Of a DNA stretch of 60,079 bases, positions 29,989-38,830 are shown piece by piece. The notes under the pieces were generated by a model, which had not been told where the DNA came from, did not search any database, and saw nothing but the letters and a program-made list of their open reading frames with translations. How positions within the stretch are numbered: the stretch's first letter is position 1; the number at the start of each line of letters is the position of its first letter. Position numbers and translations under genes: made by a program. This stretch comes from Clostridiales bacterium (lineage in GTDB: Bacteria; Bacillota; Clostridia; Caldicoprobacterales; UBA3941). The DNA is taken from positions 1 through 60,079 of the forward strand of contig JAAYGY010000053.1 of NCBI GenBank assembly GCA_012735575.1, given 5' to 3'.

Positions 29989-31554
29989 ATGCCTATCACA
30001 GAAATGCTATCCCTTAATGCTAAAATTTATCCCCACGAAGTCAGTTTAATTGAAAGAGATCCAGCTGCAAATATTCGCAGGGAAATAACCTGGTTGGAGT
30101 TTGACCATATGGCCAATCAGTTAGCACACGCCTTAATAGATCGTGGCATTAAGCCAGGGGATAAAGTAGCAATCCTTATGATGAACTGTCTGGAATGGTT
30201 GCCTGTCTATTTTGGAATCCTAAAAACTGGTGCTTTAGCAGTGCCCCTTAATTTCCGTTTCACTGCTTCTGATATTAAAAAGTGTTTAAATACAGCTGGT
30301 GCAAAGACATTAATATTCGGACCGGAATTTAAGGAACGGATTGAAAATATAATAGATAATGGCTGCTGTGTTGAAAACTATATATTCGTCGAAGATGGGT
30401 CTATGCCTGGTACCGAAAACTTCTTCCATGTTATAAAAGATGCGCCTACCCATTGTCCTGACATATCCATTACTGATGATCAGGATGCCGCCCTATATTT
30501 TACATCGGGCACTACAGGCGTACCTAAACCTATACTTCTTACCCATGCCAATCTGGTATCGGCATGTATAACGGAGAATCATCATCACCTGCAAACCAGG
30601 GAAGACAATTTCCTCTGCATACCTCCCCTTTATCACACCGGAGCCAAGATGCACTGGTTCGGAAGTCTGATAGTAGGGTCAAAGGCTGTAATTCTAAAAG
30701 GAGTAAAGCCTCAATACATCCTTGAGGCCGTTTCCCAGGAGCAGGCAACTATAGTCTGGCTGCTGGTTCCCTGGGCACAGGATATTTTAGATGCCATTGA
30801 ATCCGGCGAGGTAAAACTTGAAGATTATAAACTGGATCAGTGGCGGCTAATGCATATTGGAGCTCAACCAGTTCCCCCCAGCCTGATTAAAAGATGGAGA
30901 AAATATTTCCCCAATCAAGCTTATGACACCAACTACGGCCTTAGCGAATCTACCGGCCCTGGCTGTGTTCACCTGGGACTAGAAAACATACACAAGGTAG
31001 GTGCTATTGGAAAACCTGGCTACAACTGGCAGGCTAAAATCGTAGATAAAAATGGAAATGAGCTTCCTCCCGGTCAAACAGGGGAATTGATTGTAAAAGG
31101 TCCCGGAGTTATGAAGGGTTACTACAATAATGAAGAGGAAACTAATAGGGTTCTCAAAGATGGCTGGCTATACACAGGGGACATGGCCCGCCAGGATACA
31201 GAAGGGTTTATTTATCTAGTAGACAGAAAGAAGGATATTATAATTTCCGGTGGCGAAAATATATTCCCGGTAGAGGTTGAAGACTTTCTACAGGAGCATG
31301 AGGACATTAAAGATGTAGCAGTTATTGGAATGCCTGACGACCGTCTGGGGGAAATACCTGTGGCTGTTGTGGAACCAAAGCCAGGAAGGCAGCTAGAGGA
31401 ATCAGCAATCCTGGAATTTTGCAAAACCCTGCCCAGATACAAAAGGCCTCGCAAAATTATCTTTGACAGGGTACCTCGCAACCCCACCGGTAAAATTGAA
31501 AAACCTGTATTAAGGGAGAAATGGTGCGGAAAATCCATAAGTGTATTTATATAA
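29989..31554 (+). CDS. AMP-dependent acyl-CoA synthetase (fatty-acid--CoA ligase family)
   Basis: Activates a carboxylic acid as acyl-AMP and then acyl-CoA. In 521 residues of the ANL fold it has the P-loop-like YFTSGTTGVPKPILLTH (about 168-184), YGLSESTGP (A5), YTGDMARQD (A7), DRKKDIIISGGENIFPVEVE (A8) and the C-terminal catalytic Lys in NPTGKIEK (A10). An upstream ATG at 29974 overlaps the SD; GGAGG 8 nt before the ATG at 29989 decides the start. It is monocistronic with a terminator. It could serve medium- or long-chain or aromatic acids, and the chain-length pocket cannot be judged here. Confidence 0.93.
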   Translation: MPITEMLSLNAKIYPHEVSLIERDPAANIRREITWLEFDHMANQLAHALIDRGIKPGDKVAILMMNCLEWLPVYFGILKTGALAVPLNFRFTASDIKKCLNTAGAKTLIFGPEFKERIENIIDNGCCVENYIFVEDGSMPGTENFFHVIKDAPTHCPDISITDDQDAALYFTSGTTGVPKPILLTHANLVSACITENHHHLQTREDNFLCIPPLYHTGAKMHWFGSLIVGSKAVILKGVKPQYILEAVSQEQATIVWLLVPWAQDILDAIESGEVKLEDYKLDQWRLMHIGAQPVPPSLIKRWRKYFPNQAYDTNYGLSESTGPGCVHLGLENIHKVGAIGKPGYNWQAKIVDKNGNELPPGQTGELIVKGPGVMKGYYNNEEETNRVLKDGWLYTGDMARQDTEGFIYLVDRKKDIIISGGENIFPVEVEDFLQEHEDIKDVAVIGMPDDRLGEIPVAVVEPKPGRQLEESAILEFCKTLPRYKRPRKIIFDRVPRNPTGKIEKPVLREKWCGKSISVFI

Positions 31555-31555
31555 T

Positions 31556-31590
31556 CAACAAAAGGACTGTTAAAAACAGTCCTTTTTATT
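31556..31590. terminator. Bidirectional terminator between acyl-CoA synthetase and gdh
   Basis: AAAGGACTGT (31561-31570) / ACAGTCCTTT (31576-31585) with a 5-nt loop, and T-tracts on both strands. Confidence 0.85.
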
Positions 31591-31592
31591 TA

Positions 31593-32852
31593 TTAGCTTA
31601 TTCCCCTCATCTTGCTGGCAGTAACGATTCTGTCCACTGCAACCATATAGGCACCCATTCTTAGGCTGGTAGCAGCTTTTTCGGCAGTATTCCATACCTC
31701 ATTAAAGGCTTTTATCATAATATTTTCTAGCCTCTTATTGATCTCCTCCTCTTCCCATCTAAAGGACTGGAGGTTTTGCACCCACTCAAAATAGGAGACA
31801 GTAACCCCACCAGCATTGGCGAGAATATCAGGAACTACTACTATTCCATTGTCTTCCAGGATCTTGTCTCCAGCTACGGTGGTAGGCCCATTGGCACCCT
31901 CTACAACAATCTTTGCCTTAATACGGGGTGCGATCTCCTCTGTTATCTGATTGCCCAAAGCTGCAGGAATCAAAATATCTACATCTGCAGTTAGCAGTTC
32001 ATCATTGGAGATTCTAACAAGACCTGGTACATCATAGTCTTTTAACAATCTTCCCCGTTCAGCGGTGAGAAAATCCATAATCTCATCCATATTCAGGCCT
32101 TCTTCTAGGTAGATACCGCCGGAAACATCGCTTAGAGCCACAATTTTGCATCCCTCTCTATACAGCAGCCTTGCAGCAGTCCCGCCAACATTACCTGCAC
32201 CCTGGACTGCAACTCTTGCACCCTCCAAAGGTAAGTGAAGTTTTTTGGCGATTTCCCTGGTCATAAACATAACACCACGGCCCGTTGCCTCAGTCCTGCC
32301 TAGAGAACCTCCTATGGGTACTGGCTTTCCTGTTACCACTCCTGGGGACAGATGCCCTCTTAAAGTGCTGTATGTATCCATAAACCAACTCATTATTTCG
32401 GCATTGGTATTTACATCGGGAGCAGGTATATCAATTTCAGGGCCTACAAAGGGATAAAGCAGGGTAGCATATTTTCTTGTTAGTCTTTCCAGTTCCTTTT
32501 TAGATAATTTTGTAGCGTCTACTCTAACGCCACCTTTTCCTCCGCCATAGGGAATATCCACTACAGCGCATTTAAAGCTCATCCAGCCGGCTAAAGCCTT
32601 TACCTCATCCATATCTACATCCTGATGATAACGGATTCCGCCTTTATAAGGCCCTCTAACGCTTGAATGCTGTACTCTATACCCCTCGAAAACCTTAATC
32701 GAACCATCATCCATCTCTACAGGTATAGAAACCTTTATTTCCCTTTCAGGATATTTTAAATGAATATAATCCTGTTCTTCTAATCCTAACATATTGGCAG
32801 CTCTATCTAAAACTTCCAACATTGCATCATAAGGATTGTATTTACTGCTCAT
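31593..32852 (-). CDS. gdhA: Glutamate dehydrogenase
   Basis: Interconverts glutamate and 2-oxoglutarate plus ammonium. The 419-residue length is that of the hexameric clostridial/bacillary GDH. Visible are KGGIRYHQ (70-77), the substrate lysine K94 in GWMSFKCAVVDIPYGGGKGG and the catalytic K106 in the same segment, and the dinucleotide fold GARVAVQGAGNVGGTAARLL with an acidic downstream residue (SDVSGG) favouring NAD. The ATG has GGAGGG upstream. It lies behind a consensus promoter at 33 kb. In an amino-acid fermenter it would run in the catabolic direction, matching the Liv transporter upstream. Confidence 0.95.
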   Translation of the reverse strand: MSSKYNPYDAMLEVLDRAANMLGLEEQDYIHLKYPEREIKVSIPVEMDDGSIKVFEGYRVQHSSVRGPYKGGIRYHQDVDMDEVKALAGWMSFKCAVVDIPYGGGKGGVRVDATKLSKKELERLTRKYATLLYPFVGPEIDIPAPDVNTNAEIMSWFMDTYSTLRGHLSPGVVTGKPVPIGGSLGRTEATGRGVMFMTREIAKKLHLPLEGARVAVQGAGNVGGTAARLLYREGCKIVALSDVSGGIYLEEGLNMDEIMDFLTAERGRLLKDYDVPGLVRISNDELLTADVDILIPAALGNQITEEIAPRIKAKIVVEGANGPTTVAGDKILEDNGIVVVPDILANAGGVTVSYFEWVQNLQSFRWEEEEINKRLENIMIKAFNEVWNTAEKAATSLRMGAYMVAVDRIVTASKMRGIS

Positions 32853-32970
32853 ATCTTTCCCTCCATACCTTTAATCCATAATTCCCTTTCCCAAATAAAG
32901 CCTTCCCCAGGATGCACTTTAATAACAGTTGAGAATTATGAAATTTTAAATAGATAAAATTTTATTTCAC

Positions 32971-33005
32971 CATATAATTATATGATTCTTACGGTGTACT
33001 GTCAA
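32971..33005 (-). promoter_or_regulatory. Consensus SigA promoter of gdh with palindromic -10
   Basis: Minus-strand TTGACA (33000-33005), 17 nt and TATAAT (32977-32982). The -10 lies inside the perfect 14-bp palindrome CATATAATTATATG (32971-32984), a possible operator. The leader to the gdh ATG is about 120 nt. Confidence 0.75.
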
Positions 33006-33047
33006 TGTTTTTGCAAGTTTTAGATAATTAAATTGCATCTAATTATA

Positions 33048-33152
33048 TTATTTTTCAGAGATTTTATCTATAAACTTTAATAAAAAATACATTATTAGAG
33101 AGAAAGTTATAATGGCAAAAATATAAGGAATAATAATAGATGTTAGTCTCAT
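33048..33152 (-). CDS. Putative 34-residue single-span membrane peptide
   Basis: ATG at 33152 preceded by GGAGGGG with an 8-nt spacer. The 34 codons encode MRLTSIIIPYIFAIITFSL followed by IMYFLLKFIDKISEK: a short positively charged start, about 22 hydrophobic residues and a Lys-containing tail. The strong SD and transmembrane pattern argue that it is real. It lies just upstream of the gdh promoter on the same strand. I recognise no family; it could be a small regulator or subunit of a membrane enzyme, or fortuitous. Confidence 0.5.
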   Translation of the reverse strand: MRLTSIIIPYIFAIITFSLIMYFLLKFIDKISEK

Positions 33153-33279
33153 TTATCCGGCCCCTCCCATTTAACCTAGTGCTAATGTATTCATTTTTTT
33201 AAATTTCATGTTGCTTATTATCTTATTTCATATTCATATTAAACTCTATTAGGTTTTTGATAATAATTTATAACCTGCT

Positions 33280-33307
33280 ATTATATAAGACAAATTAAAG
33301 CATCCAA
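33280..33307 (-). promoter_or_regulatory. Possible promoter of the 34-residue ORF
   Basis: Minus-strand TTGGAT (33302-33307), 16 nt and TATAAT (33280-33285), leaving a leader of about 120 nt. The rest of the 255-bp spacer to the inositol-monophosphatase gene is AT-rich with nothing recognised. Confidence 0.4.
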
Positions 33308-33407
33308 TTGTTACACATATCCTGAAATTTTTGTATAAAAATTTGTATTATTCATAAAATGTGTTGTTATTATACCTAAATAGATTACACTAGAAATGGA
33401 GAGTAGG

Positions 33408-34181
33408 TTGGCTATAAAAATGCAAAAGGTAATTGAGCTTGTAAAATCAACAAAAGACATTATTTTTAACGAGACCCTTATAAATACCCGCAAAGAAAAA
33501 GGTGCTGCCGATTATGTTACCCTGGTTGATATCAGGGTACAGGAGTTTATATTTCAGGGGCTTAAATCTATGTATCCTGACTATCAATTCATGGGTGAAG
33601 AAGAAAAAATCCATTCATTAGATCTGACACAGCCCATATGGCTACTTGATCCATTAGATGGTACAACCAATCTTATACATAATTATAACCAAAGTGCCGT
33701 GTCCCTGGCCTTATGGAAAAACGGTCGCTTAGAGTTTGGGGGCATTTATAACCCCTATACCGATGAACTCTTTACTGGCTACCTTAACAAAGGGGCTTAC
33801 CTAAACGGAAAACCCATTCGTGTATCCAATTATACATCTATGTCCGACAGTCTAATAACCATGGGAACACATCCCTATAACAAAAAGGATTCAAAGGATA
33901 CCTTCTTAATAGCCCATAAAATATATATGGACTGCCAGGACATAAGGCGATCGGGCTCAGCAGCATTAGACATGGCCTATGTAGCAGCCGGCAGGATAGA
34001 GGCCTTTTTTGAAAAGTTTTTGAGCCCTTGGGATTATGCTGCAGGAGCTATTATCGTCCAGGAGGCTGGAGGTACTGTAACAACTTTTGATAATAAGCCT
34101 TTGCCCATATTTTCCCGATCCTCTGTTCTTGCCACAAATGGTGCTGTCCACTCTAAAATGTTGGAATATTTATCAGAGTAA
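33408..34181 (+). CDS. Inositol monophosphatase family phosphatase
   Basis: Mg-dependent phosphatase of the IMPase/CysQ/FBPase superfamily. Motifs are the metal ligands GEEEK (near residue 64), DPLDGTTN (about 84-91), and the C-terminal WDYAAGAIIVQEAGG. Several starts are possible. The ATG at 33396 has no SD, while GGAG inside it sits 6 nt before a TTG at 33408, which I use; an ATG at 33420 is the next option. The protein is about 257 residues, typical of the family. Substrate is uncertain: inositol phosphate, PAP (as in CysQ) or another sugar phosphate. It is followed directly by a strong terminator. Confidence 0.88.
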   Translation: MAIKMQKVIELVKSTKDIIFNETLINTRKEKGAADYVTLVDIRVQEFIFQGLKSMYPDYQFMGEEEKIHSLDLTQPIWLLDPLDGTTNLIHNYNQSAVSLALWKNGRLEFGGIYNPYTDELFTGYLNKGAYLNGKPIRVSNYTSMSDSLITMGTHPYNKKDSKDTFLIAHKIYMDCQDIRRSGSAALDMAYVAAGRIEAFFEKFLSPWDYAAGAIIVQEAGGTVTTFDNKPLPIFSRSSVLATNGAVHSKMLEYLSE

Positions 34182-34224
34182 ATATAAATATTTTAATAAT
34201 TTAGGAAAAACACAGGATTAAATA

Positions 34225-34265
34225 TTTACCCCTAGGGTTAATGTGCCCTAGGGGTAAAGTTTTAA
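34225..34265. terminator. Terminator between inositol-monophosphatase and PBP genes
   Basis: Perfect 13-bp stem TTTACCCCTAGGG (34225-34237) / CCCTAGGGGTAAA (34246-34258), loop 8 nt, followed by a T-rich tract on the plus strand. The other strand also has a T-poor but AT-rich exit. Confidence 0.8.
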
Positions 34266-36979
34266 TTTTCCTCATTGTTATGATTATTGCCGCCATCCGT
34301 TTGTTCTGTACTGTGCTCCTGATTTACATTGCTGCTGTTGTCATGGTTATTGCTATTATTACTATTGTTACCGTTATTGCTATTGTCACTGTTATTGCTG
34401 TTATTGCTCTTATTGCTATTGTTGTTATTACCATTGCCGGCATTTTTATTTTCATTGCTCCAGTTGCCTTGGTCTCCCCTCTGGTTGCCCCTGGGCTTAC
34501 TGTCTTTATCTTCTTTATTCTTATTCTTTCCTTTGCCTGGAAGCAGTCCTTCAAAGAAATCTTTCAGGTTTTCCAGTGTCTCATCTATTTGTTCATCAAT
34601 TTCTGGTGCCGGAGGTTCAGTATGGATATGACAGAAGTATTTTTGATGATCAGGATTATTGATATTCAAACTGCTGACTTCTGCCATACTATTAAAACCA
34701 AAGTATACCCTGGGTATCCATTTACGAACCTGGTCACGGGACAAATGCCTATAAGGAGAATCACTCTCCAGGAAATACACTGATTTAGTGGTCACTAAAT
34801 TCTCTGGGCAATAAGGCCCTGGAAACTTGCCTGATTCACTACATACCTGTATGGTACCATGCTGGGTACAGGTTCCTTTAGGAACTGAGTTGGGGTTAAA
34901 CCAGTCAACTATGGTATCCTCAGAGGGACAATTAGGACCTGCCAGTTTTCCCGAGATCTTGCATACCCTCTTTTGTACCAATCCCAGCTCTTCAGGCCCT
35001 TTGCCCAGGATGTCCCTGTCCTCCAGACCTTCGTGGATCCTTGACATAAAGGCCTGCCATAAGGGTGCTGCATGTTTACCTCCTTGAGCTCCTGCTGCCA
35101 ATGGCTTACCTTCATCGTGACCAATCCATACAACACCTGTATAATAGGGGGTAAAGCCGGCAAAAGCTACACCCTTATAGTCGCTGTTGGTTCCGGTTTT
35201 ACCTGCCACTGTCATTCCGGGTATCTGCGCATTTTGACCTGTTCCGCTTTTCACCGCATCCTTCATCATATCTACGAGCATCCAGGAGGTAGCCTCACTA
35301 AAGACCTTGCGATGAACTCTGTTATTAGTCCGGTCAATAATTACATTACCGTCCCTGTCCACTACCTTGAGCACCGATATAGGCTCATTGAATACCCCGC
35401 CATTGGCTATAGCGCTGTAGGCACCTGCCAGTTCAACAGGAGTAATAGACGAGGTACCAAGGGCTAATCCTGACCCGTTTACCTGAATATGAGAAGGATC
35501 AATTCCTAGACCTTGCAGATAGGTCTTAGACCTTTCAAAACCAACATCGTAGGTAAGGGTCTGAGCTGCCACTATATTGAGAGAACGTCTAAGCCCCTCT
35601 CTCATGCTGGTGGGTCCTGAATAACTGCCTCCACCGTAGTTTTTAGGAAAATCCTGCTGTAAGTCCCATCCTTCAATCTTTACCGGAATATTGTGGTATA
35701 TGGTGGCAGGAGATTTGCCTTCTTCCAGGGCCGGTCCATAAACTGCAACAGGCTTTATGGTAGATCCCATCATAACAGGGGATATAGCCCTGTTTAACTC
35801 CCTTTTATTTGTAGGTGGAGTACGCCCTCCAACAATACCCTTTATATGACCCTGATTGTCCATAACCACTGCTGCTGCCTGAGGCTGGATCAGAGGATTG
35901 TCATCCCCCTCCTGCAGCTCAGGGTAGTTCTCCCAGTTATATATTGTATCCTCCAATATTTTTTGAATGTTTTTATCCAAGGTAGTATATATTTTTAACC
36001 CATTGGAATATATAAACTCATCAGCCTTCTGGCGTCCATCTTTATGGTCCTGCCAGCCTTTAAGCTTGATAATAGCGTCCCTTACCTCATAGATGGCATA
36101 CTCAATAAAGGGGGCCATATCATATAGCTTTAACCTGGTAGCCTCCTTTACAACGTGGAGCCCCTCGGCTACTGCTTCCTCATACTGCTGTTGGGTTATA
36201 AATTCATTTTCCAGCATAGCCTTAAGAACTAATTGAGCGCGGTCCTCTGTTATATGCCTTCTGTCCTCTTCACCATGATAATTTCTGCGAGGATTATAGC
36301 CTGAAGGATTTCTTACCAATCCCGCCAGAACAGCCATTTCCTTAAGAGTTAGCTCATTCAGCTCCTTGCCAAAGTAATCCTTGGCAGCAGCCTTAACACC
36401 ATAGTTACCCTCTTCAAAGTTTATGGTATTTAAATAGGCCTCTAAAATTTGTTCCTTGGTGAATTCCCTCTCCAGTTTGATTGCCAGATAGGCCTCCTGG
36501 ATCTTACGGTTATAGCTTCTTTCAGGTGTTAGGTACAGGGTTTTTACCAGCTGCTGGGTTATTGTGCTTGCACCCTGTATATATCCTCCCTTTAAGTTAT
36601 TAATAAAGGCGCCACCTATTCTAAGGATGTCTATACCCTGATGCTCCATAAATCTTTTATCCTCTATGGCAATAAAAGCCTTTTGCAGCATATCGGGGAT
36701 TTCATCCAGGCTGGCCCATACCCTGTTTTCAAATCCAAAATACTCGGTAACAGGATTACCATCCTGATCATAGAAAAAGCTAGTCTGACTTTGCTCCTCA
36801 ATCTTGGTCAGATCCAAAGGAGGAGCACTATCTATAATGGATTTTACTACGCCAGCTGCAAAGAAACCCGCTATCAACAGTATGACCAAGGTTATTAATG
36901 CTACTGACTTAAATATATTTTTATTCTTATTTTTTGCTGCCTTACTTTTCTTTTTTTCTACTCTTGTTGCATGCGACAT
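34262..36979 (-). CDS. Class A penicillin-binding protein (PBP1a family) with Asn-rich tail
   Basis: Bifunctional peptidoglycan glycosyltransferase/transpeptidase of 905 residues. It has a Lys-rich cytoplasmic start, one TM helix (about 24-46), a GT51 domain with catalytic E106 in EDKRFMEHQG and GASTITQQLVK (137-147), and a transpeptidase with S406-x-x-K409, S466-L-N468 and K594-TGT. A Cys-containing extension (about 690-760) follows. The last 60 or so residues are almost pure Asn/Ser repeats, probably a flexible wall-spanning tail. GAGGTG lies 8 nt before the ATG. It lies downstream of floA and the fused permease on the same strand, without an obvious terminator between. Confidence 0.95.
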   Translation of the reverse strand: MSHATRVEKKKSKAAKNKNKNIFKSVALITLVILLIAGFFAAGVVKSIIDSAPPLDLTKIEEQSQTSFFYDQDGNPVTEYFGFENRVWASLDEIPDMLQKAFIAIEDKRFMEHQGIDILRIGGAFINNLKGGYIQGASTITQQLVKTLYLTPERSYNRKIQEAYLAIKLEREFTKEQILEAYLNTINFEEGNYGVKAAAKDYFGKELNELTLKEMAVLAGLVRNPSGYNPRRNYHGEEDRRHITEDRAQLVLKAMLENEFITQQQYEEAVAEGLHVVKEATRLKLYDMAPFIEYAIYEVRDAIIKLKGWQDHKDGRQKADEFIYSNGLKIYTTLDKNIQKILEDTIYNWENYPELQEGDDNPLIQPQAAAVVMDNQGHIKGIVGGRTPPTNKRELNRAISPVMMGSTIKPVAVYGPALEEGKSPATIYHNIPVKIEGWDLQQDFPKNYGGGSYSGPTSMREGLRRSLNIVAAQTLTYDVGFERSKTYLQGLGIDPSHIQVNGSGLALGTSSITPVELAGAYSAIANGGVFNEPISVLKVVDRDGNVIIDRTNNRVHRKVFSEATSWMLVDMMKDAVKSGTGQNAQIPGMTVAGKTGTNSDYKGVAFAGFTPYYTGVVWIGHDEGKPLAAGAQGGKHAAPLWQAFMSRIHEGLEDRDILGKGPEELGLVQKRVCKISGKLAGPNCPSEDTIVDWFNPNSVPKGTCTQHGTIQVCSESGKFPGPYCPENLVTTKSVYFLESDSPYRHLSRDQVRKWIPRVYFGFNSMAEVSSLNINNPDHQKYFCHIHTEPPAPEIDEQIDETLENLKDFFEGLLPGKGKNKNKEDKDSKPRGNQRGDQGNWSNENKNAGNGNNNNSNKSNNSNNSDNSNNGNNSNNSNNHDNSSNVNQEHSTEQTDGGNNHNNEEN

Positions 36980-37092
36980 ATCTGCATCACCTCATACCCT
37001 CCATTTTAGCACGAATTTATGTCCAATTTATAAACAATATATTAATATTATCTGGCAGTATGAGGCAAATTAGTAAAAAGACTGTTAAATTT

Positions 37093-38772
37093 TTAATTTT
37101 TCCATATCTGGGCGGTAAATATTTCATGCCCTCCCAGTATCATAATAAACAATAGCATTATGATACCAGGAATGGATACCGCAGCCCCAAGTTTAATAAC
37201 ATCAAATGCAAGCTGACCGTATACATCTGCCTGTGCACCCATTATTATATTACGGAATATCATTACCGGTGAAAATTTATTGGGATCAGCTAAATAAACC
37301 AGCTGGCCTGGATAACAGGAGTTCCACATAAATGCAAACTGTAGGGCACCTAGCCCCAGAATGGGTTTTACCACCCTGGGCAAATATCTCTTAACAAATG
37401 ATTCGGGATCTCCCTCTACTCCCTTAACCGTTCTTTCCTCTACAGATACATATCTGGTATTGTAGATGGCTTTAATAACAAAAACATTGGCCAGGGTAAA
37501 AAAGCCGGTAATCAGATAGGGTAATATGGTGTTGTGCATACCCTTGCCCCTAAAGAAGAGATATTCATGAACTCCGCCCATTCCCATATTTAGCACTATG
37601 ATTAAAAATATGGTATATAAAAGCCTGCCAGGCAAATCTTTAACCGTAAGGGGATAGGCCAGAAGGATTGTAATAACCATATTAACCAGCACCGCAAAAG
37701 TTATACCGATTGCATATGTAGTAAAGGAGCTGTGTAGGGGCAGGCCTGATAACAAATCGCTGGAAGCCTGTGAAATCTGGCTGCCATCCCCAAAAACTTC
37801 TACTACTGATACGGCCAGAGGGGCTGTTGTCAGCAACAGATATAGCTGCACCACAAAAAAGGATAGTACCACTCCTACAAATGATCCTCGCTTTCTAATT
37901 CCTTCAGCCCTTTTAGTCTGACTGGGGAAAACACCCTTTATAAAAAACCTCTTTATTAGGAAAAAGATTAGAATTGACAGAACTAGTTGAACTGCATACT
38001 TAATAAGCCAGATAGCACTCGCTAAACCAAACTCATTATTCATTAGGGCGGTTCTATAAACAAAGGTATCAAGAGTAGCAGCTGTTTCATATATGGTGGG
38101 ATTTTGCAAATAGCTTAAGAACTCATAGTCCATGGTCAAAAGTGTTGACAGCTGTATAAGAGCAAACAAGCCTATCGACTTTAGGGTAGGTATTAGCTGT
38201 GTATGTAAAAATCCTCTGTTATCTACAGCTCTTCTGCCATTTATAGCGGCCAAAGCAATAATAACGGGTATACCAATATTTCTTATAGCCTCTAAAATGG
38301 GGTAAATCAATCTAAAGGTTTCCGGATCCATTAAGGATTCTGTAGAATACATAAAAAACATCCCGGCATTGCTCATAGCGTATAAAACCAGATAGATAAA
38401 AACTGCTGCAGGCATAAAGTAAGGTAGGAGAAAAATAGTAGAGAAGACCCTTTGCCAGAATTTGGACCCAATGAATCCCAGTATTAAAGCGATTAGAAAA
38501 GCAGATATGCTGCACAGGAATATGTATTCCAACTTAAGTGTAACAGTATTGGACAAAACCTTGGTGAAAAAAGGGGAATTAAAAAGATCACTAAAATTTC
38601 TCATCCCCACCCAGGCACTACCGGAAACACCCTTAGTAAGCTCATATTCTTTAAAGGGCAAAATCAAAGCAGTGATAAAAGGAACTACTTTATAAACTAA
38701 CAGTATAATAACAGGGGGAAGGGCAAATAGATATGCAACTATTGAGGGCCCTCCCCTTTCATGGGTATTCAT
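37093..38772 (-). CDS. Fused two-domain sugar-type ABC transporter permease (LplB-LplC-like)
   Basis: A 559-residue membrane protein that looks like two MalF/MalG-class permeases in one chain. Residues about 10-290 resemble LplB (WVGMRNFSDLFNSPFFTKVL, then LPYFMPAAVF). Residues about 300-559 resemble LplC/YtcP (LAYPLTVKDLPGRLLYTIFL, VKPILGLGALQFAFMWNS). Both EAA coupling loops are degenerate (INGRRAVDN... and VEERTVKGVEGD...). No ATPase or solute-binding gene lies nearby. The first ATG at 38814 lacks an SD; AAGGA 7 nt before the ATG at 38772 decides the start. It lies 58 bp after floA. The substrate is unknown, and a non-transport role is possible. Confidence 0.75.
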   Translation of the reverse strand: MNTHERGGPSIVAYLFALPPVIILLVYKVVPFITALILPFKEYELTKGVSGSAWVGMRNFSDLFNSPFFTKVLSNTVTLKLEYIFLCSISAFLIALILGFIGSKFWQRVFSTIFLLPYFMPAAVFIYLVLYAMSNAGMFFMYSTESLMDPETFRLIYPILEAIRNIGIPVIIALAAINGRRAVDNRGFLHTQLIPTLKSIGLFALIQLSTLLTMDYEFLSYLQNPTIYETAATLDTFVYRTALMNNEFGLASAIWLIKYAVQLVLSILIFFLIKRFFIKGVFPSQTKRAEGIRKRGSFVGVVLSFFVVQLYLLLTTAPLAVSVVEVFGDGSQISQASSDLLSGLPLHSSFTTYAIGITFAVLVNMVITILLAYPLTVKDLPGRLLYTIFLIIVLNMGMGGVHEYLFFRGKGMHNTILPYLITGFFTLANVFVIKAIYNTRYVSVEERTVKGVEGDPESFVKRYLPRVVKPILGLGALQFAFMWNSCYPGQLVYLADPNKFSPVMIFRNIIMGAQADVYGQLAFDVIKLGAAVSIPGIIMLLFIMILGGHEIFTAQIWKN

Positions 38773-38830
38773 AGTTAAATCCTTATCCTTTGTAGGCACT
38801 ATACAAACCCCCATAAGCTATTGTACTAGA

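Noticed and set aside
34241-34783. 180-codon Ile/Val-rich open frame opposite the PBP tail
   Set aside because: The hydrophobic composition is produced by reading Asn codons (AAT/AAC) in antisense; no SD-supported start.
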